A stretch of DNA of 64,000 nucleotides from Paramagnetospirillum magnetotacticum MS-1 (GCF_000829825.1 NZ_JXSL01000028.1:124001-188000), one strand, 5' to 3'. Positions 33,029 to 41,429 are shown, numbered from the stretch's first letter. Notes: generated by a model from the letters alone, not told the origin. Numbers and translations are program-made.

Positions 33029-34742
33029 CCACCCCATCTTCCATCCAGGGGATCAAGGCCGTCCGTGTGGACAAGGTTCCGGTCACCCGCTCGATGAACG
33101 GAACCTCGTATTTTCCGCGCTGAGCCAAAAGCGGATCGGTGGTGCCACTGGCCAACAGACTCTGATTGATCACCCAGGCAAAGGGCGTGATGCCCGCGCG
33201 GGCCAGATCGGCCTGAAGCCGCTCTGCCTCGTGCACCGGCGTGGCCTCGGCCAGAGTGACGATGATGGTCTTGGTAAAGACCGGATCGCGCAGGCGGGGC
33301 AGCAGCGAGCGCACCGCGTCGGGCATCTCGGCCTGGGTGCGCAGAACTTCGCGGTGATAAGCCTCGGCGGCGTCCAGCAGCAAGATGGTGTGCCCGGTGG
33401 GCGCCGTATCCAGGATGACGAAGCGGTCCTTGCCCTCGTCCACGGTGCGGGAAAAGGCGCGGAACACCGCGATTTCTTCGGTGCAGGGCGAGCGCAGATC
33501 CTCTTCCAGCATGGCGCGGCCCGCCATATCGAGATCGCCACCCGCCTTGGCCAGGACCTCATCGCGGTAACGGGCCACTTCCCATTCCGGATCGATGCGG
33601 GTCACCGTCAGACCGCGAACCTTGCCCTCGACCGCATCTTGAACATGGGCGGCGGGATCGGTGGTCGACAAGGTCACCTGATGGCCCTGGCGCGCCAGAA
33701 TGATGGCAATGGCGGCGGCAACACTGGTCTTGCCCACACCACCCTTGCCCATGGTCATGACCACGCCATGACCGCCGTCGGCGATCTCGGCCACCAGGGC
33801 CTCCAGCCCACCGGGCAGGGCGATCTTGGGCATGGGCTCGTAGGCCGGGGGGCTGGTCAGCCTGCCGGCGGCCATGGCCCGAAGCGAATCGAGCCCTACC
33901 GTTCCCCTGGGCAGAAATAGCGTGTCGGTACGGGGCAACCCGGCCAATCCCGAGGGCATCCCCGCCAGGGCGTGACGACCGCGCGCCGTCATGGCATCGG
34001 CGATGGCGTCCCCCGGCTTGGCCGCGGTGAAGACGCCGTTGAGCGCAAGGCGCAGATTGCTGACACCCAGTTCGGCCAGTTCGCCACGGGTCCGTTCGGC
34101 CTCGCGCAGGGCCGAATGCTCCGGGCGGCTGACCAGGACCAGTGTGGTGGCCTTTGGATCGGCCAGTTGAGCGACGGTGGCGGCATACAGCGCCTTTTGC
34201 TTCTCCAGCCCGGCCAGTGGCCCAAGGCAGGAGGCCCCGCCGGTGGACGACGCGATGAACTCGGTCCAGGCGGACGGCAGGGTCAGCAGACGCAGAGTAT
34301 GACCGGTGGGCGCGGTGTCGAAGATGACATGATCGAACTGGGCGGTAGCCGCCGGATCGCCCAGCAGTTTGGCGAATTCATCGAAGGCGGCGATCTCCAC
34401 CGTGCAGGCGCCGGAGAACTGCTCCTCCATGGCCACGATGGCGGCGGCGGGCAGAATCCCGCGATAGGGGCCGACCATCCGCTCCTTGTAATCATGCGCG
34501 GCGGCTTCGGGGTCGATGTTGAGGGCGAACAGTCCGGGCGCACCGGGAATGGCGGTCGGAACCTGGGTCAGCGCCGCTCCCAGCACCTCGTCCAGGTTCG
34601 ACGCCGGGTCGGTGCTGACGATCAGGACCGTCTTGCCCGCCTCGGCCAGGGCGAGGCCGGTGGCGCAAGACAGCGAGGTCTTGCCCACGCCGCCCTTGCC
34701 GGTGAAGAACAGGATGCGGGTGTCCACCGATGGCAGGGCCAT
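33018..34742 (-). CDS. arsA: Arsenical pump-driving ATPase
   Basis: 574 residues. Tandem A1-A2 P-loop ATPase that couples ATP hydrolysis to arsenite export and receives As(III) from ArsD. Both halves have GKGGVGKTS (15-23 and 332-340) and DTAPTGHT. The three cysteines that bind As(III)/Sb(III) in E. coli ArsA are present at 113 (GACTVE), 172 (ASCLGP) and 420 (SPCTEE). Its TGATG junction with arsD gives coupled translation. E. coli ArsA works with ArsB, but the only arsenite carrier in this operon is an Acr3, so ArsA presumably energises Acr3. The 3' end overlaps the convergent flavoprotein gene by 11 bp. Confidence 0.96.
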   Translation of the reverse strand: MALPSVDTRILFFTGKGGVGKTSLSCATGLALAEAGKTVLIVSTDPASNLDEVLGAALTQVPTAIPGAPGLFALNIDPEAAAHDYKERMVGPYRGILPAAAIVAMEEQFSGACTVEIAAFDEFAKLLGDPAATAQFDHVIFDTAPTGHTLRLLTLPSAWTEFIASSTGGASCLGPLAGLEKQKALYAATVAQLADPKATTLVLVSRPEHSALREAERTRGELAELGVSNLRLALNGVFTAAKPGDAIADAMTARGRHALAGMPSGLAGLPRTDTLFLPRGTVGLDSLRAMAAGRLTSPPAYEPMPKIALPGGLEALVAEIADGGHGVVMTMGKGGVGKTSVAAAIAIILARQGHQVTLSTTDPAAHVQDAVEGKVRGLTVTRIDPEWEVARYRDEVLAKAGGDLDMAGRAMLEEDLRSPCTEEIAVFRAFSRTVDEGKDRFVILDTAPTGHTILLLDAAEAYHREVLRTQAEMPDAVRSLLPRLRDPVFTKTIIVTLAEATPVHEAERLQADLARAGITPFAWVINQSLLASGTTDPLLAQRGKYEVPFIERVTGTLSTRTALIPWMEDGVAKG

Positions 34743-35110
34743 CAGCAACACCCGGATTTGGGCGAGCAGCACGAGGAGCCGTCGGCCTTGACCGTGAGGC
34801 GGGGCTTAGGGGTCAAGCCAAGCTTGGCCGCCAACTGGTCGCGCGACAGGTGAACACCGGTCGAGACGATGTGACCGTCCACCGCAATGATCGGCAGCCG
34901 ATCCATGCCCGCCTCCATCTCCTTGAGCACCAATGGATTGGCGGCAAAGGCCTGGGGCTCGGTGCCCAGGTTGTAGCGCTGGACGGTGACGCCCTGCTCG
35001 GCCACCCATTTCAGATCGGCGGCGAAAGTCACCAGGGCCGGATCGACCTCGGGACCGCACACACCGGTGGAGCAGCACATGGCGGGGTCATAGACTTCGA
35101 GCTTTGTCAT
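34742..35110 (-). CDS. arsD: Arsenite metallochaperone
   Basis: 122 residues. Carries As(III) to ArsA and is also a weak repressor. The essential cysteines C12, C13 and C18 are present in PAMCCSTGVCGPEVD, and two further vicinal pairs close the protein (C114-C115 and C121-C122). The thioredoxin-like body matches the family in length. ATG 35110 has a GGAGAG box 7 bases upstream. It lies 11 bp after the Grx-type arsC and overlaps arsA by one base. Confidence 0.95.
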   Translation of the reverse strand: MTKLEVYDPAMCCSTGVCGPEVDPALVTFAADLKWVAEQGVTVQRYNLGTEPQAFAANPLVLKEMEAGMDRLPIIAVDGHIVSTGVHLSRDQLAAKLGLTPKPRLTVKADGSSCCSPKSGCC

Positions 35111-35121
35111 GATGGTCTCTC

Positions 35122-35562
35122 CTACAAAAGGCGCTTTCCCTGAGCATCCACCACCTGCTCCCCATCTTCCTTGGTGAAGGCGCCCTTTTGCGGCTGGGGC
35201 AGGATGTCCAAGACCACCTCGGACGGGCGGCAGAGCTTGACACCCAGGGACGTGACCACGATGGGGCGGTTGATCAGAATGGGATGGGCCATCATGGCGT
35301 CGATCAATTGGTCATCGCCGAGCGCCGCATCGTCCAATCCCAGATCCGCATAGGGCGTGCCCTTCTTGCGCAGCAGGTCGCGGGGGGCAATGCCCATACG
35401 GCCGATCAGAGCCACCAGTTCGTCCCGGCTGGGCGGGGTCTGCAGATATTCGATGACCCGGGGCTCCTCTCCCGAATTGCGGATCAGCCCCAGCGTGTTG
35501 CGTGACGTCCCGCAAGCCGGGTTGTGATAGATGGTGATGGTGGATTGGTTGCTCATGCTCAT
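35122..35562 (-). CDS. arsC: Arsenate reductase, glutaredoxin-dependent type
   Basis: 146 residues, the E. coli plasmid R773 ArsC fold. Reduces arsenate to arsenite with glutathione and glutaredoxin. The catalytic Cys is in YHNPACGTSRNTLGLI (residue 17). The arginines of the anion site are seen in NRPIVVTSLGVKLCRPSEVV. The start ATGA overlaps the acr3 stop. It is the third arsenate reductase of the operon and unrelated in fold to the two encoded upstream. Confidence 0.95.
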   Translation of the reverse strand: MSMSNQSTITIYHNPACGTSRNTLGLIRNSGEEPRVIEYLQTPPSRDELVALIGRMGIAPRDLLRKKGTPYADLGLDDAALGDDQLIDAMMAHPILINRPIVVTSLGVKLCRPSEVVLDILPQPQKGAFTKEDGEQVVDAQGKRLL

Positions 35563-36620
35563 GACACCTTGGATTCGTACCAGCCCTTGCTGGCATTGAC
35601 GAGTTTGACCACCGACAGCATCACCGGCACCTCGATCAGCACGCCGACCACGGTGGCGAGCGCCGCACCCGACTGAAAGCCGAACAAACTGATGGCGGCG
35701 GCCACGGCCAGTTCGAAGAAGTTGGAGGCTCCGATCAGGGCCGACGGCCCGGCAACGCAATGGGCGACACCCAGCTTCTTGTTCAAGAGATAGGCCAGCC
35801 CGGAATTGAAATAGACCTGGATGGTGATGGGCACCGCCAGCATGGCGATGACCAGGGGCTGCTTAATGATCTGCTCGCCCTGGAAGCCGAACAGCAGCAC
35901 CAGGGTGGAGAGCAGCGCCACCAGGGACAGCGGCCCCAGCATCGCCAGGGTCCCGGCGAGGGCTTGCGGCCCTCGGGCCAGCAGGGCCTTGCGCCAGAGT
36001 TGTGCCACGATCACCGGCACCACGATGTAGAGCACCACCGACAGCAGCAATGTGTCCCACGGCACGGTGATGGAGGACAGGCCCAGCAACAGCCCGACCA
36101 TGGGAGCGAAGGCGAAGACCATGATCAGATCATTGACCGCCACCTGTGACAGGGTGAAATGGGGCTCGCCATTGGTCAGGTTGGACCAGACGAACACCAT
36201 GGCGGTGCAAGGCGCGGCGGCCAGCAGGATCAGCCCGGCGATATAGGAATCAATCTGATCGGCGGGCAGATAGGGCTTGAACAGATGGCTGACGAAAATC
36301 CAGCCCAGCAGCGCCATGGAGAACGGCTTGACGCCCCAATTGATGAAGAGCGTCACGCCGATGCCCTTCCAATGCTCACGCACCTGATGCAGCGCCCCGA
36401 AGTCGATCTTGAGCAGCATGGGAATGATCATCAGCCAGATCAGCACCGCCACTGGCAGATTGACCTGGGCCACTTCCATTCGCCCGATGGCCTGGAAGGG
36501 GCCGGGCAGCCAATGGCCCAGGGCCACGCCAGCTACGATGCACAGCCCCACCCACAGGGTCAGAAAGCGCTCGAACAGGTTCATGGCGGGCTTGGCCGCC
36601 ACTTCGCATTGGACAGACAT
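35559..36620 (-). CDS. acr3: Arsenite efflux carrier, ACR3 family
   Basis: 353 residues with ten predicted membrane helices. Exports As(III) across the inner membrane. The family Cys in the fourth-to-fifth helix region is visible (LLAAAPCTAMVFVWSNLTNG), and the conserved SALIGASNFFELAVA and GVLIEVPVMLSVV segments follow. ATG 36620 overlaps the preceding arsC stop by one base (TGATG), with GGGAGAGG upstream; a GTG at 36623 is the alternative. Placed with arsA and arsD, it is likely to be an ATP-driven pump component rather than purely secondary. Confidence 0.95.
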   Translation of the reverse strand: MSVQCEVAAKPAMNLFERFLTLWVGLCIVAGVALGHWLPGPFQAIGRMEVAQVNLPVAVLIWLMIIPMLLKIDFGALHQVREHWKGIGVTLFINWGVKPFSMALLGWIFVSHLFKPYLPADQIDSYIAGLILLAAAPCTAMVFVWSNLTNGEPHFTLSQVAVNDLIMVFAFAPMVGLLLGLSSITVPWDTLLLSVVLYIVVPVIVAQLWRKALLARGPQALAGTLAMLGPLSLVALLSTLVLLFGFQGEQIIKQPLVIAMLAVPITIQVYFNSGLAYLLNKKLGVAHCVAGPSALIGASNFFELAVAAAISLFGFQSGAALATVVGVLIEVPVMLSVVKLVNASKGWYESKVS

Positions 36621-37078
36621 CACACCTCTCCCGCCCGATCCGGGCCCAATTCAATCAGGCGCCGAACCTTGGCCTCGATCATGGCATAGACCTTGCGGAA
36701 CTCGGCCAGCCTCTCCTCTTGGCTGCCCTCGACCGCCGCCGGATCGGGAAACCCCATGTGCACCTTGGACGGGTGGCCCGGCCAGATGGGGCAGACTTCA
36801 CCAGCGGCGTTGTCGCAAACGGTGATCACCAGATCCATGACCGGCGCGCCAGCCGCAGCGAACTCGTCCCAGGACTTGGAACGGTAGCCCTCGGTCGGCA
36901 GGCCCTTCTCGGCCAGCACCTCCAGCGACAGGGGATTGACCTTGCCGGTGGGATTGGAGCCAGCGCTAAAAGCCCGCCACTTCCCACCCCCCAAATGGTT
37001 GATCAGGGCCTCGCCCAGAACAGAGCGGGCGGAATTGCCGGTACACAGCACGAGGACATTGGTCACGGAATCGGCCAT
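36620..37078 (-). CDS. arsC: Arsenate reductase, thioredoxin-dependent (LMW phosphatase fold), copy 2
   Basis: 152 residues. The P-loop CTGNSARS with nucleophile C12 and the redox pair C88 and C95 (TVCDNAAGEVCPIWPG) match the three-cysteine relay of Staphylococcus pI258-type ArsC. Other segments are FSAGSNPTG and RSKSWDEF. About 60 percent of the first 100 positions match the neighbouring copy at 37101-37601, so the two are tandem paralogues. Its C-terminal end differs and is shorter. It is 22 bp downstream of that copy and overlaps acr3 by one base. Confidence 0.93.
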   Translation of the reverse strand: MADSVTNVLVLCTGNSARSVLGEALINHLGGGKWRAFSAGSNPTGKVNPLSLEVLAEKGLPTEGYRSKSWDEFAAAGAPVMDLVITVCDNAAGEVCPIWPGHPSKVHMGFPDPAAVEGSQEERLAEFRKVYAMIEAKVRRLIELGPDRAGEV

Positions 37079-37100
37079 GGGTCTTGCCTTGTGGAAGCGG

Positions 37101-37601
37101 TCAGGTGCGGCTCTTGCCGATCTCGTCCAGGTGCTTCTGCAACGAGAGACGGTCGAGGGATTGGATCGGCAGGGCGGAAAAGATGCTGATACGGTTATTC
37201 AGCATGCGCATCACGTCGGCGGTCAGCGCCGCCTTCTCGGTAACGCTACCCTCGCAGGCCACGGGGTCGGGAACTCCCCAATGGGCAGTCATGGGCTGGC
37301 CCGGCCAGACGGGGCAGACTTCGCCAGCGGCGTTGTCGCAGACGGTAAAGACGAAATCCAGCTCGGGCGCGCCCGGCCCGGCGAACTCCTCCCACGACTT
37401 GGACCGGAAGGCATCGGTGGGAAAGTTCAGCTTCTTCAGCAGATTGAGAACCGTCGGGTCGATGTGTCCCTTGGGCTGGCTACCGGCGCTGAACGCCTTG
37501 AACTTGGTGCCGCCTTCCCGGTTGAGGATGGCTTCGGCCATGATGCTGCGCGCCGAATTGCCGGTGCACAGGAACAGCACATTGAAGGTCTTCTGGCTCA
37601 T
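37101..37601 (-). CDS. arsC: Arsenate reductase, thioredoxin-dependent (LMW phosphatase fold), copy 1
   Basis: 166 residues. Same fold and cysteines as the next gene: CTGNSARS (C12), C88 and C95 in FTVCDNAAGEVCPVWPG. The longer tail (RMLNNRISIFSALPIQSLDR then LSLQKHLDEIG) is typical of the arsenate reductase/phosphatase found in proteobacterial ars operons. ATG 37601 overlaps the arsR stop (ATGA), with GGGGGA upstream. The pair of tandem copies could differ in electron donor or expression; the sequence does not decide this. Confidence 0.93.
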   Translation of the reverse strand: MSQKTFNVLFLCTGNSARSIMAEAILNREGGTKFKAFSAGSQPKGHIDPTVLNLLKKLNFPTDAFRSKSWEEFAGPGAPELDFVFTVCDNAAGEVCPVWPGQPMTAHWGVPDPVACEGSVTEKAALTADVMRMLNNRISIFSALPIQSLDRLSLQKHLDEIGKSRT

Positions 37602-38014
37602 GGTGATCCCCCACAGCAGGTGGATTGCGCCCGAGCATTCGAAACCAGCGCCGCCCGTCCCTGGTCGCATAGGACCTGGACCGGAACTGCGTTGACCTCC
37701 TCCAGAACCCGCCGGTCCTCGGCCGTGGTGGGGTCATCCTCCAAGGACGACCGGACCAGATCGAGGAAGGAACGGGCATAAGGGTTGAAGTCGCGTTCGG
37801 CCAAGCGATAGTAGACCCACTTGCCGTCCCGGCGCTGCTGAAGCAGTCCGGCGGTCTTTAGCGCCGCCAGATGCTTGGAAATGGTGGCGGGCGCAAGCTC
37901 CAGCACCGTGGTGATCTGGCAAACGCAAAGCTCGCCCCTTTCCAGCAGCTTCAGGATACGGACCCGGCTGGGATCGGCGACGGCTTTGGCGACGGTTTCG
38001 AATGTCTCGAGCAT
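37598..38014 (-). CDS. arsR: Arsenic-responsive repressor
   Basis: 138 residues. Winged-helix repressor that leaves DNA when As(III) binds. The ELCVCQI motif (C30, C32) is the classic As(III) site at the DNA-recognition helix, followed by LAPATISKHLAALKTAGLL and the wing VYYRLAERD. The C-terminal tail adds a Cys pair (TCCGGSP) and other Cys not found in the short forms, which may widen metal contact. First gene of the operon. It is preceded by a promoter and inverted repeat at 38039-38078 and overlaps the next gene by 4 bp. Confidence 0.95.
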   Translation of the reverse strand: MLETFETVAKAVADPSRVRILKLLERGELCVCQITTVLELAPATISKHLAALKTAGLLQQRRDGKWVYYRLAERDFNPYARSFLDLVRSSLEDDPTTAEDRRVLEEVNAVPVQVLCDQGRAALVSNARAQSTCCGGSP

Positions 38015-38038
38015 GGGGGAACGCTACGGTCATTTCGC

Positions 38039-38078
38039 TGAATGGCAAAATGATACATTCATGACAAAGCGGAAGCAA
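38039..38078 (-). promoter_or_regulatory. ars operon promoter and ArsR operator
   Basis: On the minus strand TTGCTT (38073-38078) and TATCAT (38050-38055) are 17 bp apart. A perfect inverted repeat TGAATG/CATTCA (38056-38061 and 38039-38044, 11-bp spacer) encloses the -10 box. This is the expected layout for ArsR repression. The arsR ATG follows at 38014. Confidence 0.65.
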
Positions 38079-38152
38079 GTCGGACGGCGCGGAGAAAAAT
38101 CAGGAATGATCGTGTCCATAGACCACGGTCATGTGGACAGAGGGCGGCGGCC

Positions 38153-38350
38153 TCAGGCGGCGGCAGAGCCCAGATCGCAGATCAAGGGATAAAGCTGATC
38201 GACGATCAGTTGAACCGTCGCCATATCCAGGTTGGGCATCATGGCGGTCAGCACGGCCGTGGCGGCGGAGCGCTGCGCGAAGGGATCGAGGCCGCCCTTG
38301 CGGGCGTCGGTCACCGCGCTGGTGATGATCTCTCGAAGGGATGGGTCCAT
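38153..38350 (-). CDS. Small helical protein of unknown function
   Basis: 65 residues, predicted all-helical and soluble (PSLREIITSAVTDARKG; VQLIVDQLYPLICDLG). No domain recognised and no strong ribosome-binding site, only AGG some 8 bases before ATG 38350. It is oriented with, but separate from, the ars operon, ending about 75 bp upstream of the ars promoter. A strong hairpin lies upstream at 38369-38396. Codon use looks like that of its neighbours, which favours a real gene; still only moderately sure. Confidence 0.5.
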   Translation of the reverse strand: MDPSLREIITSAVTDARKGGLDPFAQRSAATAVLTAMMPNLDMATVQLIVDQLYPLICDLGSAAA

Positions 38351-38368
38351 GATCGGCCTGCGGCAAAG

Positions 38369-38396
38369 AAGGTTGCAGTAACTCTACTGCAACCTT
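38369..38396 (-). terminator. 12-bp perfect hairpin, likely terminator of the DUF2189 gene
   Basis: AAGGTTGCAGTA and TACTGCAACCTT pair perfectly around a 4-base loop. On the minus strand it follows the DUF2189 gene by 67 bp and is followed by CTTTG, a poor U-tract. It also sits just before the small gene at 38350, so an operator or leader role is possible. Confidence 0.5.
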
Positions 38397-38463
38397 GCCT
38401 CACCCGGCGCCAGCACTCCACCCGCGAAAGGGAAGGAGTTGTAAGGGGCTGTGACGTGAAGAT

Positions 38464-39240
38464 TCAATGCCTTCCCATGACATCGCGATAGGCATGCCAG
38501 CTGGCATGGGCCACCACGGGCAATGCCACGATCATGCCGACGAAGGCGGTGGCCATGCCAAAGAAGGTCACCACGGCGATGGTGGCGGCCCAGCCGATCA
38601 TGGTGCGCCAATTGACCCGCACGGCATAGACGCTGAACTCCATGGCTTCCATGACGCCCACATCGCGATCGAGCAACATGGGCATGGCGAAGACACTGAT
38701 GGAAAACGCGATCACCGCCAGCGCGCCGCCCACCAGGGTTCCCACCATCAGGAAGCGGAAGGATTCGGGACGCAGCACCACATCCTCGATGAAATTGCCC
38801 AGCGGCAAGGGCATGCCCGGCGGGTAGAACAGGGCGAAGACCACCAGCCCGGCCAAGAGCCAGGCCATCAACAAGATGGACAGGACCAGACCCATATTGC
38901 CGATCTGGTCCAGGCGGGATTTGACGCCACCCAACACCAGACCGAGGCTGATGGGCTCGCCCGTTTCGGTGCGGCGGCTGATCTCGTAGAGGAAGACCGC
39001 CGCCAGCGGGCCGACCAGCATGAAACCGGCCGCCATGGCGAACAGCAAGGACCCCATGCCGAGCGCGTTGAGCACCACGAAGAGCGTCAGGCCGATTCCG
39101 GCATAAAGCGCTCCAAAGCCTAGACTGAGCAATGGATTGCGCCAGACGTCGCGCCAACCCGCGTTGAGCCACTCGGAAGCCTGGGCTGGCGTGACCAGCC
39201 GGACATCGGGATGAAGGGAATGGACGGCCATGGAAATCAT
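38464..39240 (-). CDS. DUF2189 integral membrane protein
   Basis: 258 residues with about six membrane helices. DUF2189 features are an N-terminal cytoplasmic stretch ending in WLNAGWRDVWRNPLLSLGF, paired helices, and RTETGEPISLG between helices 2 and 3. The closing segment reads FGMATAFVGMIVALPVVAHA then SWHAYRDVM. The family is widespread in proteobacteria next to respiratory genes, but its function is not established. Start: ATG 39240 with a GGGGG stretch 7 bases upstream; an in-frame ATG at 39231 is the alternative. Confidence 0.82.
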   Translation of the reverse strand: MISMAVHSLHPDVRLVTPAQASEWLNAGWRDVWRNPLLSLGFGALYAGIGLTLFVVLNALGMGSLLFAMAAGFMLVGPLAAVFLYEISRRTETGEPISLGLVLGGVKSRLDQIGNMGLVLSILLMAWLLAGLVVFALFYPPGMPLPLGNFIEDVVLRPESFRFLMVGTLVGGALAVIAFSISVFAMPMLLDRDVGVMEAMEFSVYAVRVNWRTMIGWAATIAVVTFFGMATAFVGMIVALPVVAHASWHAYRDVMGRH

Positions 39241-39416
39241 CGTAAGCCCCCTTGTATTAAGGAGTGTCCCACCGCTCTTGCATGGCAAGGGGGGCACTGC
39301 CGACTTACTATGTGGAAATTGGCAGGACTCTAAACAAGCCCCCCATATGTTTAGCCACTCGACATTCGCCTCCGGTCTGCCCAATCTTGATATCAGGACC
39401 AATACAGGAGACGGGA

Positions 39417-39845
39417 ATGAGGCTTATCTCCACGGCGATTGCCGCCGGTTTGCTGCTGATGGCCCCGCAAGCCGGGGCCGCGACCCTGATCACCGAGGCC
39501 GAGGCTGCCCTGCCTGCCGCCGCGGGTGGCGTGACCCTGCGCGGCATCACGAGAGGCCCCACGGTCAAGCTGGTCAACCCGGCCGAAACCAAGTCGCCCT
39601 TCGACCTCAAGGTGAAGTTCGAACCCCATGGCGGTGCCGCCATCGAGCCCGGCTCCATCAAGGTGGTCTATCTGAAATCACCCATCGTCGATATCACCGA
39701 CCGGGTGAAGCCGTTCGTCTCTCTCACCGGCATCGACATGGCCAAGGCGGAAATACCCGCCGGTCGCCATTCCATCCGCATCGACGTCAAGGACAGCGAA
39801 GGACGGGCGGGCAGCACCACGGTGGAACTGACGGTCACCAAATAG
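39417..39845 (+). CDS. Exported Ig-like/beta-sandwich protein of unknown function
   Basis: 142 residues with a clean signal peptide (LISTAIAAGLLLMAPQAGAA). The mature part is beta-rich: VKLVNPAETKSPFDLKVKFE, SIKVVYLKSPIVDITDRVK and a closing GRAGSTTVELTVTK resemble a single Ig-like sandwich of periplasmic accessory proteins. AGGAG lies about 6 bases before the ATG. It is divergent from DUF2189 across 176 bp. A family repeat (39851) begins directly after the stop. No function can be assigned. Confidence 0.7.
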   Translation: MRLISTAIAAGLLLMAPQAGAATLITEAEAALPAAAGGVTLRGITRGPTVKLVNPAETKSPFDLKVKFEPHGGAAIEPGSIKVVYLKSPIVDITDRVKPFVSLTGIDMAKAEIPAGRHSIRIDVKDSEGRAGSTTVELTVTK

Positions 39846-39850
39846 GATTT

Positions 39851-39954
39851 GTCATTCCGACGACCACCGGGAGGAGGAATCTCCGCCTGGAAGGGCGATG
39901 CTGGCTCTGCAAGGCTGGATCAGGACGAGATCCCTCGCCTCAGCTCGGGATGAC
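39851..39954. repeat. Intergenic palindromic repeat, copy 2
   Basis: Begins GTCATTCCGACG and ends CTCGGGATGAC, with inner arms GGAGGAATCTCC and GAGATCCCTCGC. About 104 bp, imperfectly self-complementary, located between two convergent genes. Same family as copies 1 and 3. Confidence 0.6.
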
Positions 39955-39962
39955 GGCTTGCG

Positions 39963-40784
39963 TCATTCCCACAATTTGCGCATGCCCGAGATGATGGAGG
40001 CCGCGCCCGTCACCACCGGCACCACCGTGCCGATGGTTCCGGCCAGGGTTTGGATGCGCTTTTCCAATTGGCTCCGGCTCTCGTTTTCCGGTGATGTCAG
40101 CTTGGCCAGCGAACCGGCCATGCGGCGCACCATGGAATCGGCAGCCCGCTCGGACTTCAGCGGCATCAGCCAATGGACGATCAGCGCGCCGGTGACATAG
40201 CTGAGAAAGATGGAAAAGGCGTATTCCACCACTTCGCGCCATTCCCGCCCGTCCTGGGGCAGGATGGGCTGGGAATCCATCAGGCCGGTAATTGCCAGCA
40301 TGCCCAGGACCGAGGCACAGGCGATGACGGCACCCAGAATGATCTGAACGGCCAGCCGGTTGCGCCCCTTGAACGAAGCCATGGCGGCAAAGGGCAAGGG
40401 AAGAAGCAGGGATAAAAGGCGGATCACCCAGGTTTTCAGGTCCAGCACCATGACCACCAGCAGATGGGTGGCCATCAAGGCGATGACCGGCAAGAACAGC
40501 GCGATCAGCACGCCGCGCAGCCATTCGCCCCAGTGGCTGCGCCGTTCTGGCGGCTCCTTGGGCTCGGGGCTGGCGGAAACGACGTCAACGGGCCGCGCTT
40601 CTAAAGCCGCGATACGGTCCTTCAGGACCTCGATCTCGGACTTGGCCTCTTCCAGCGCCTCGACCTTCGCCGCCATGGCGCGCAACTGATCAAGCACTGG
40701 TCGGACAATGGAAAGGTCTCGGCGGCAATGCTTGCAGACGACGGCCTCGTCCTTGATTTCCTCGGCACAAAATGGACAGTTCAC
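39963..40784 (-). CDS. Zinc-ribbon, coiled-coil membrane protein
   Basis: 273 residues. An N-terminal zinc ribbon (NCPFCAEEIKDEAVVCKHCR, four Cys) is followed by a coiled coil near residues 30-65 (AAKVEALEEAKSEIEVLKDR), then about four membrane helices between 90 and 205 and a cytoplasmic helical tail. No known family beyond the ribbon, which is common in membrane proteins of unknown role. The start is a GTG at 40784, directly before the ribbon, with GGGAG 10 bases upstream; an in-frame GTG three codons earlier is possible. It is divergent from the MarR gene. Confidence 0.72.
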   Translation of the reverse strand: MNCPFCAEEIKDEAVVCKHCRRDLSIVRPVLDQLRAMAAKVEALEEAKSEIEVLKDRIAALEARPVDVVSASPEPKEPPERRSHWGEWLRGVLIALFLPVIALMATHLLVVMVLDLKTWVIRLLSLLLPLPFAAMASFKGRNRLAVQIILGAVIACASVLGMLAITGLMDSQPILPQDGREWREVVEYAFSIFLSYVTGALIVHWLMPLKSERAADSMVRRMAGSLAKLTSPENESRSQLEKRIQTLAGTIGTVVPVVTGAASIISGMRKLWE

Positions 40785-40910
40785 GGCGCGCACGCTCCCA
40801 ACGAAGTCGTGAGCCAGCATAGACGAATCTGCATTCGTCGCCTATTGCGGTTGTGTGGCGGACGCAAAACCAATACACATTTGAGCCAGCAATTGTCGAA
40901 AGAGGCTGAC

Positions 40911-41417
40911 TTGGCGACCACGCGAACCAGAAAGACCGCATCCGGCAAGACGTCGGCCAAGGGTCTGCCTGCGCCGCCTTCGCCCCTGTCGGGCATGGAA
41001 CTGGACATTCTAGACGACATCGTCGGCTATCGCCTGCGCCGCGCCCAGGTGGTGGTCTATCAGGATTACGTCCGGACCGTGGGTTCGCTGGATATCCGGC
41101 CCTCCCAGTTCGCCGCCATGACCATCATCGGCGCCAATCCCGGCCTGTCCCAGACCACGCTGGCCGCCACCATGGGCATCGACCGCTCGGGCGCGGTGAT
41201 TCTCATCGACGCCCTGGAAGGCAAGGGACTGGCCAGCCGCGTCCCCTCGCCCGTGGATCGCCGCACCTATGCCATCATGCTGACCGAGGCCGGGCAAAAG
41301 ACCCTGGCCGAGTTGAAGCGTCTGGTGGCCGAGCATGATCTGCGCATCACATCCAAGCTGTCCGATGCCGAGCGGGCGGTTCTGCGCGACCTGCTGCACC
41401 GCCTCTACACCCCCTAA
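40911..41417 (+). CDS. MarR-family transcriptional regulator
   Basis: 168 residues. Winged-helix regulator: a basic N-terminal tail (TTRTRKTASGKTSAKG), then dimer helices and the recognition segment NPGLSQTTLAATMGIDRSGA with the wing RVPSPVDRRTYAIMLTEAG. The family senses aromatic or CoA-linked small molecules. The start is the TTG at 40911, because AAAGAGG lies five bases before it. The beta-oxidation pair begins 268 bp downstream on the same strand, so control of that operon is a reasonable guess. Confidence 0.88.
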   Translation: MATTRTRKTASGKTSAKGLPAPPSPLSGMELDILDDIVGYRLRRAQVVVYQDYVRTVGSLDIRPSQFAAMTIIGANPGLSQTTLAATMGIDRSGAVILIDALEGKGLASRVPSPVDRRTYAIMLTEAGQKTLAELKRLVAEHDLRITSKLSDAERAVLRDLLHRLYTP

Positions 41418-41429
41418 GCTCTCGGATTG

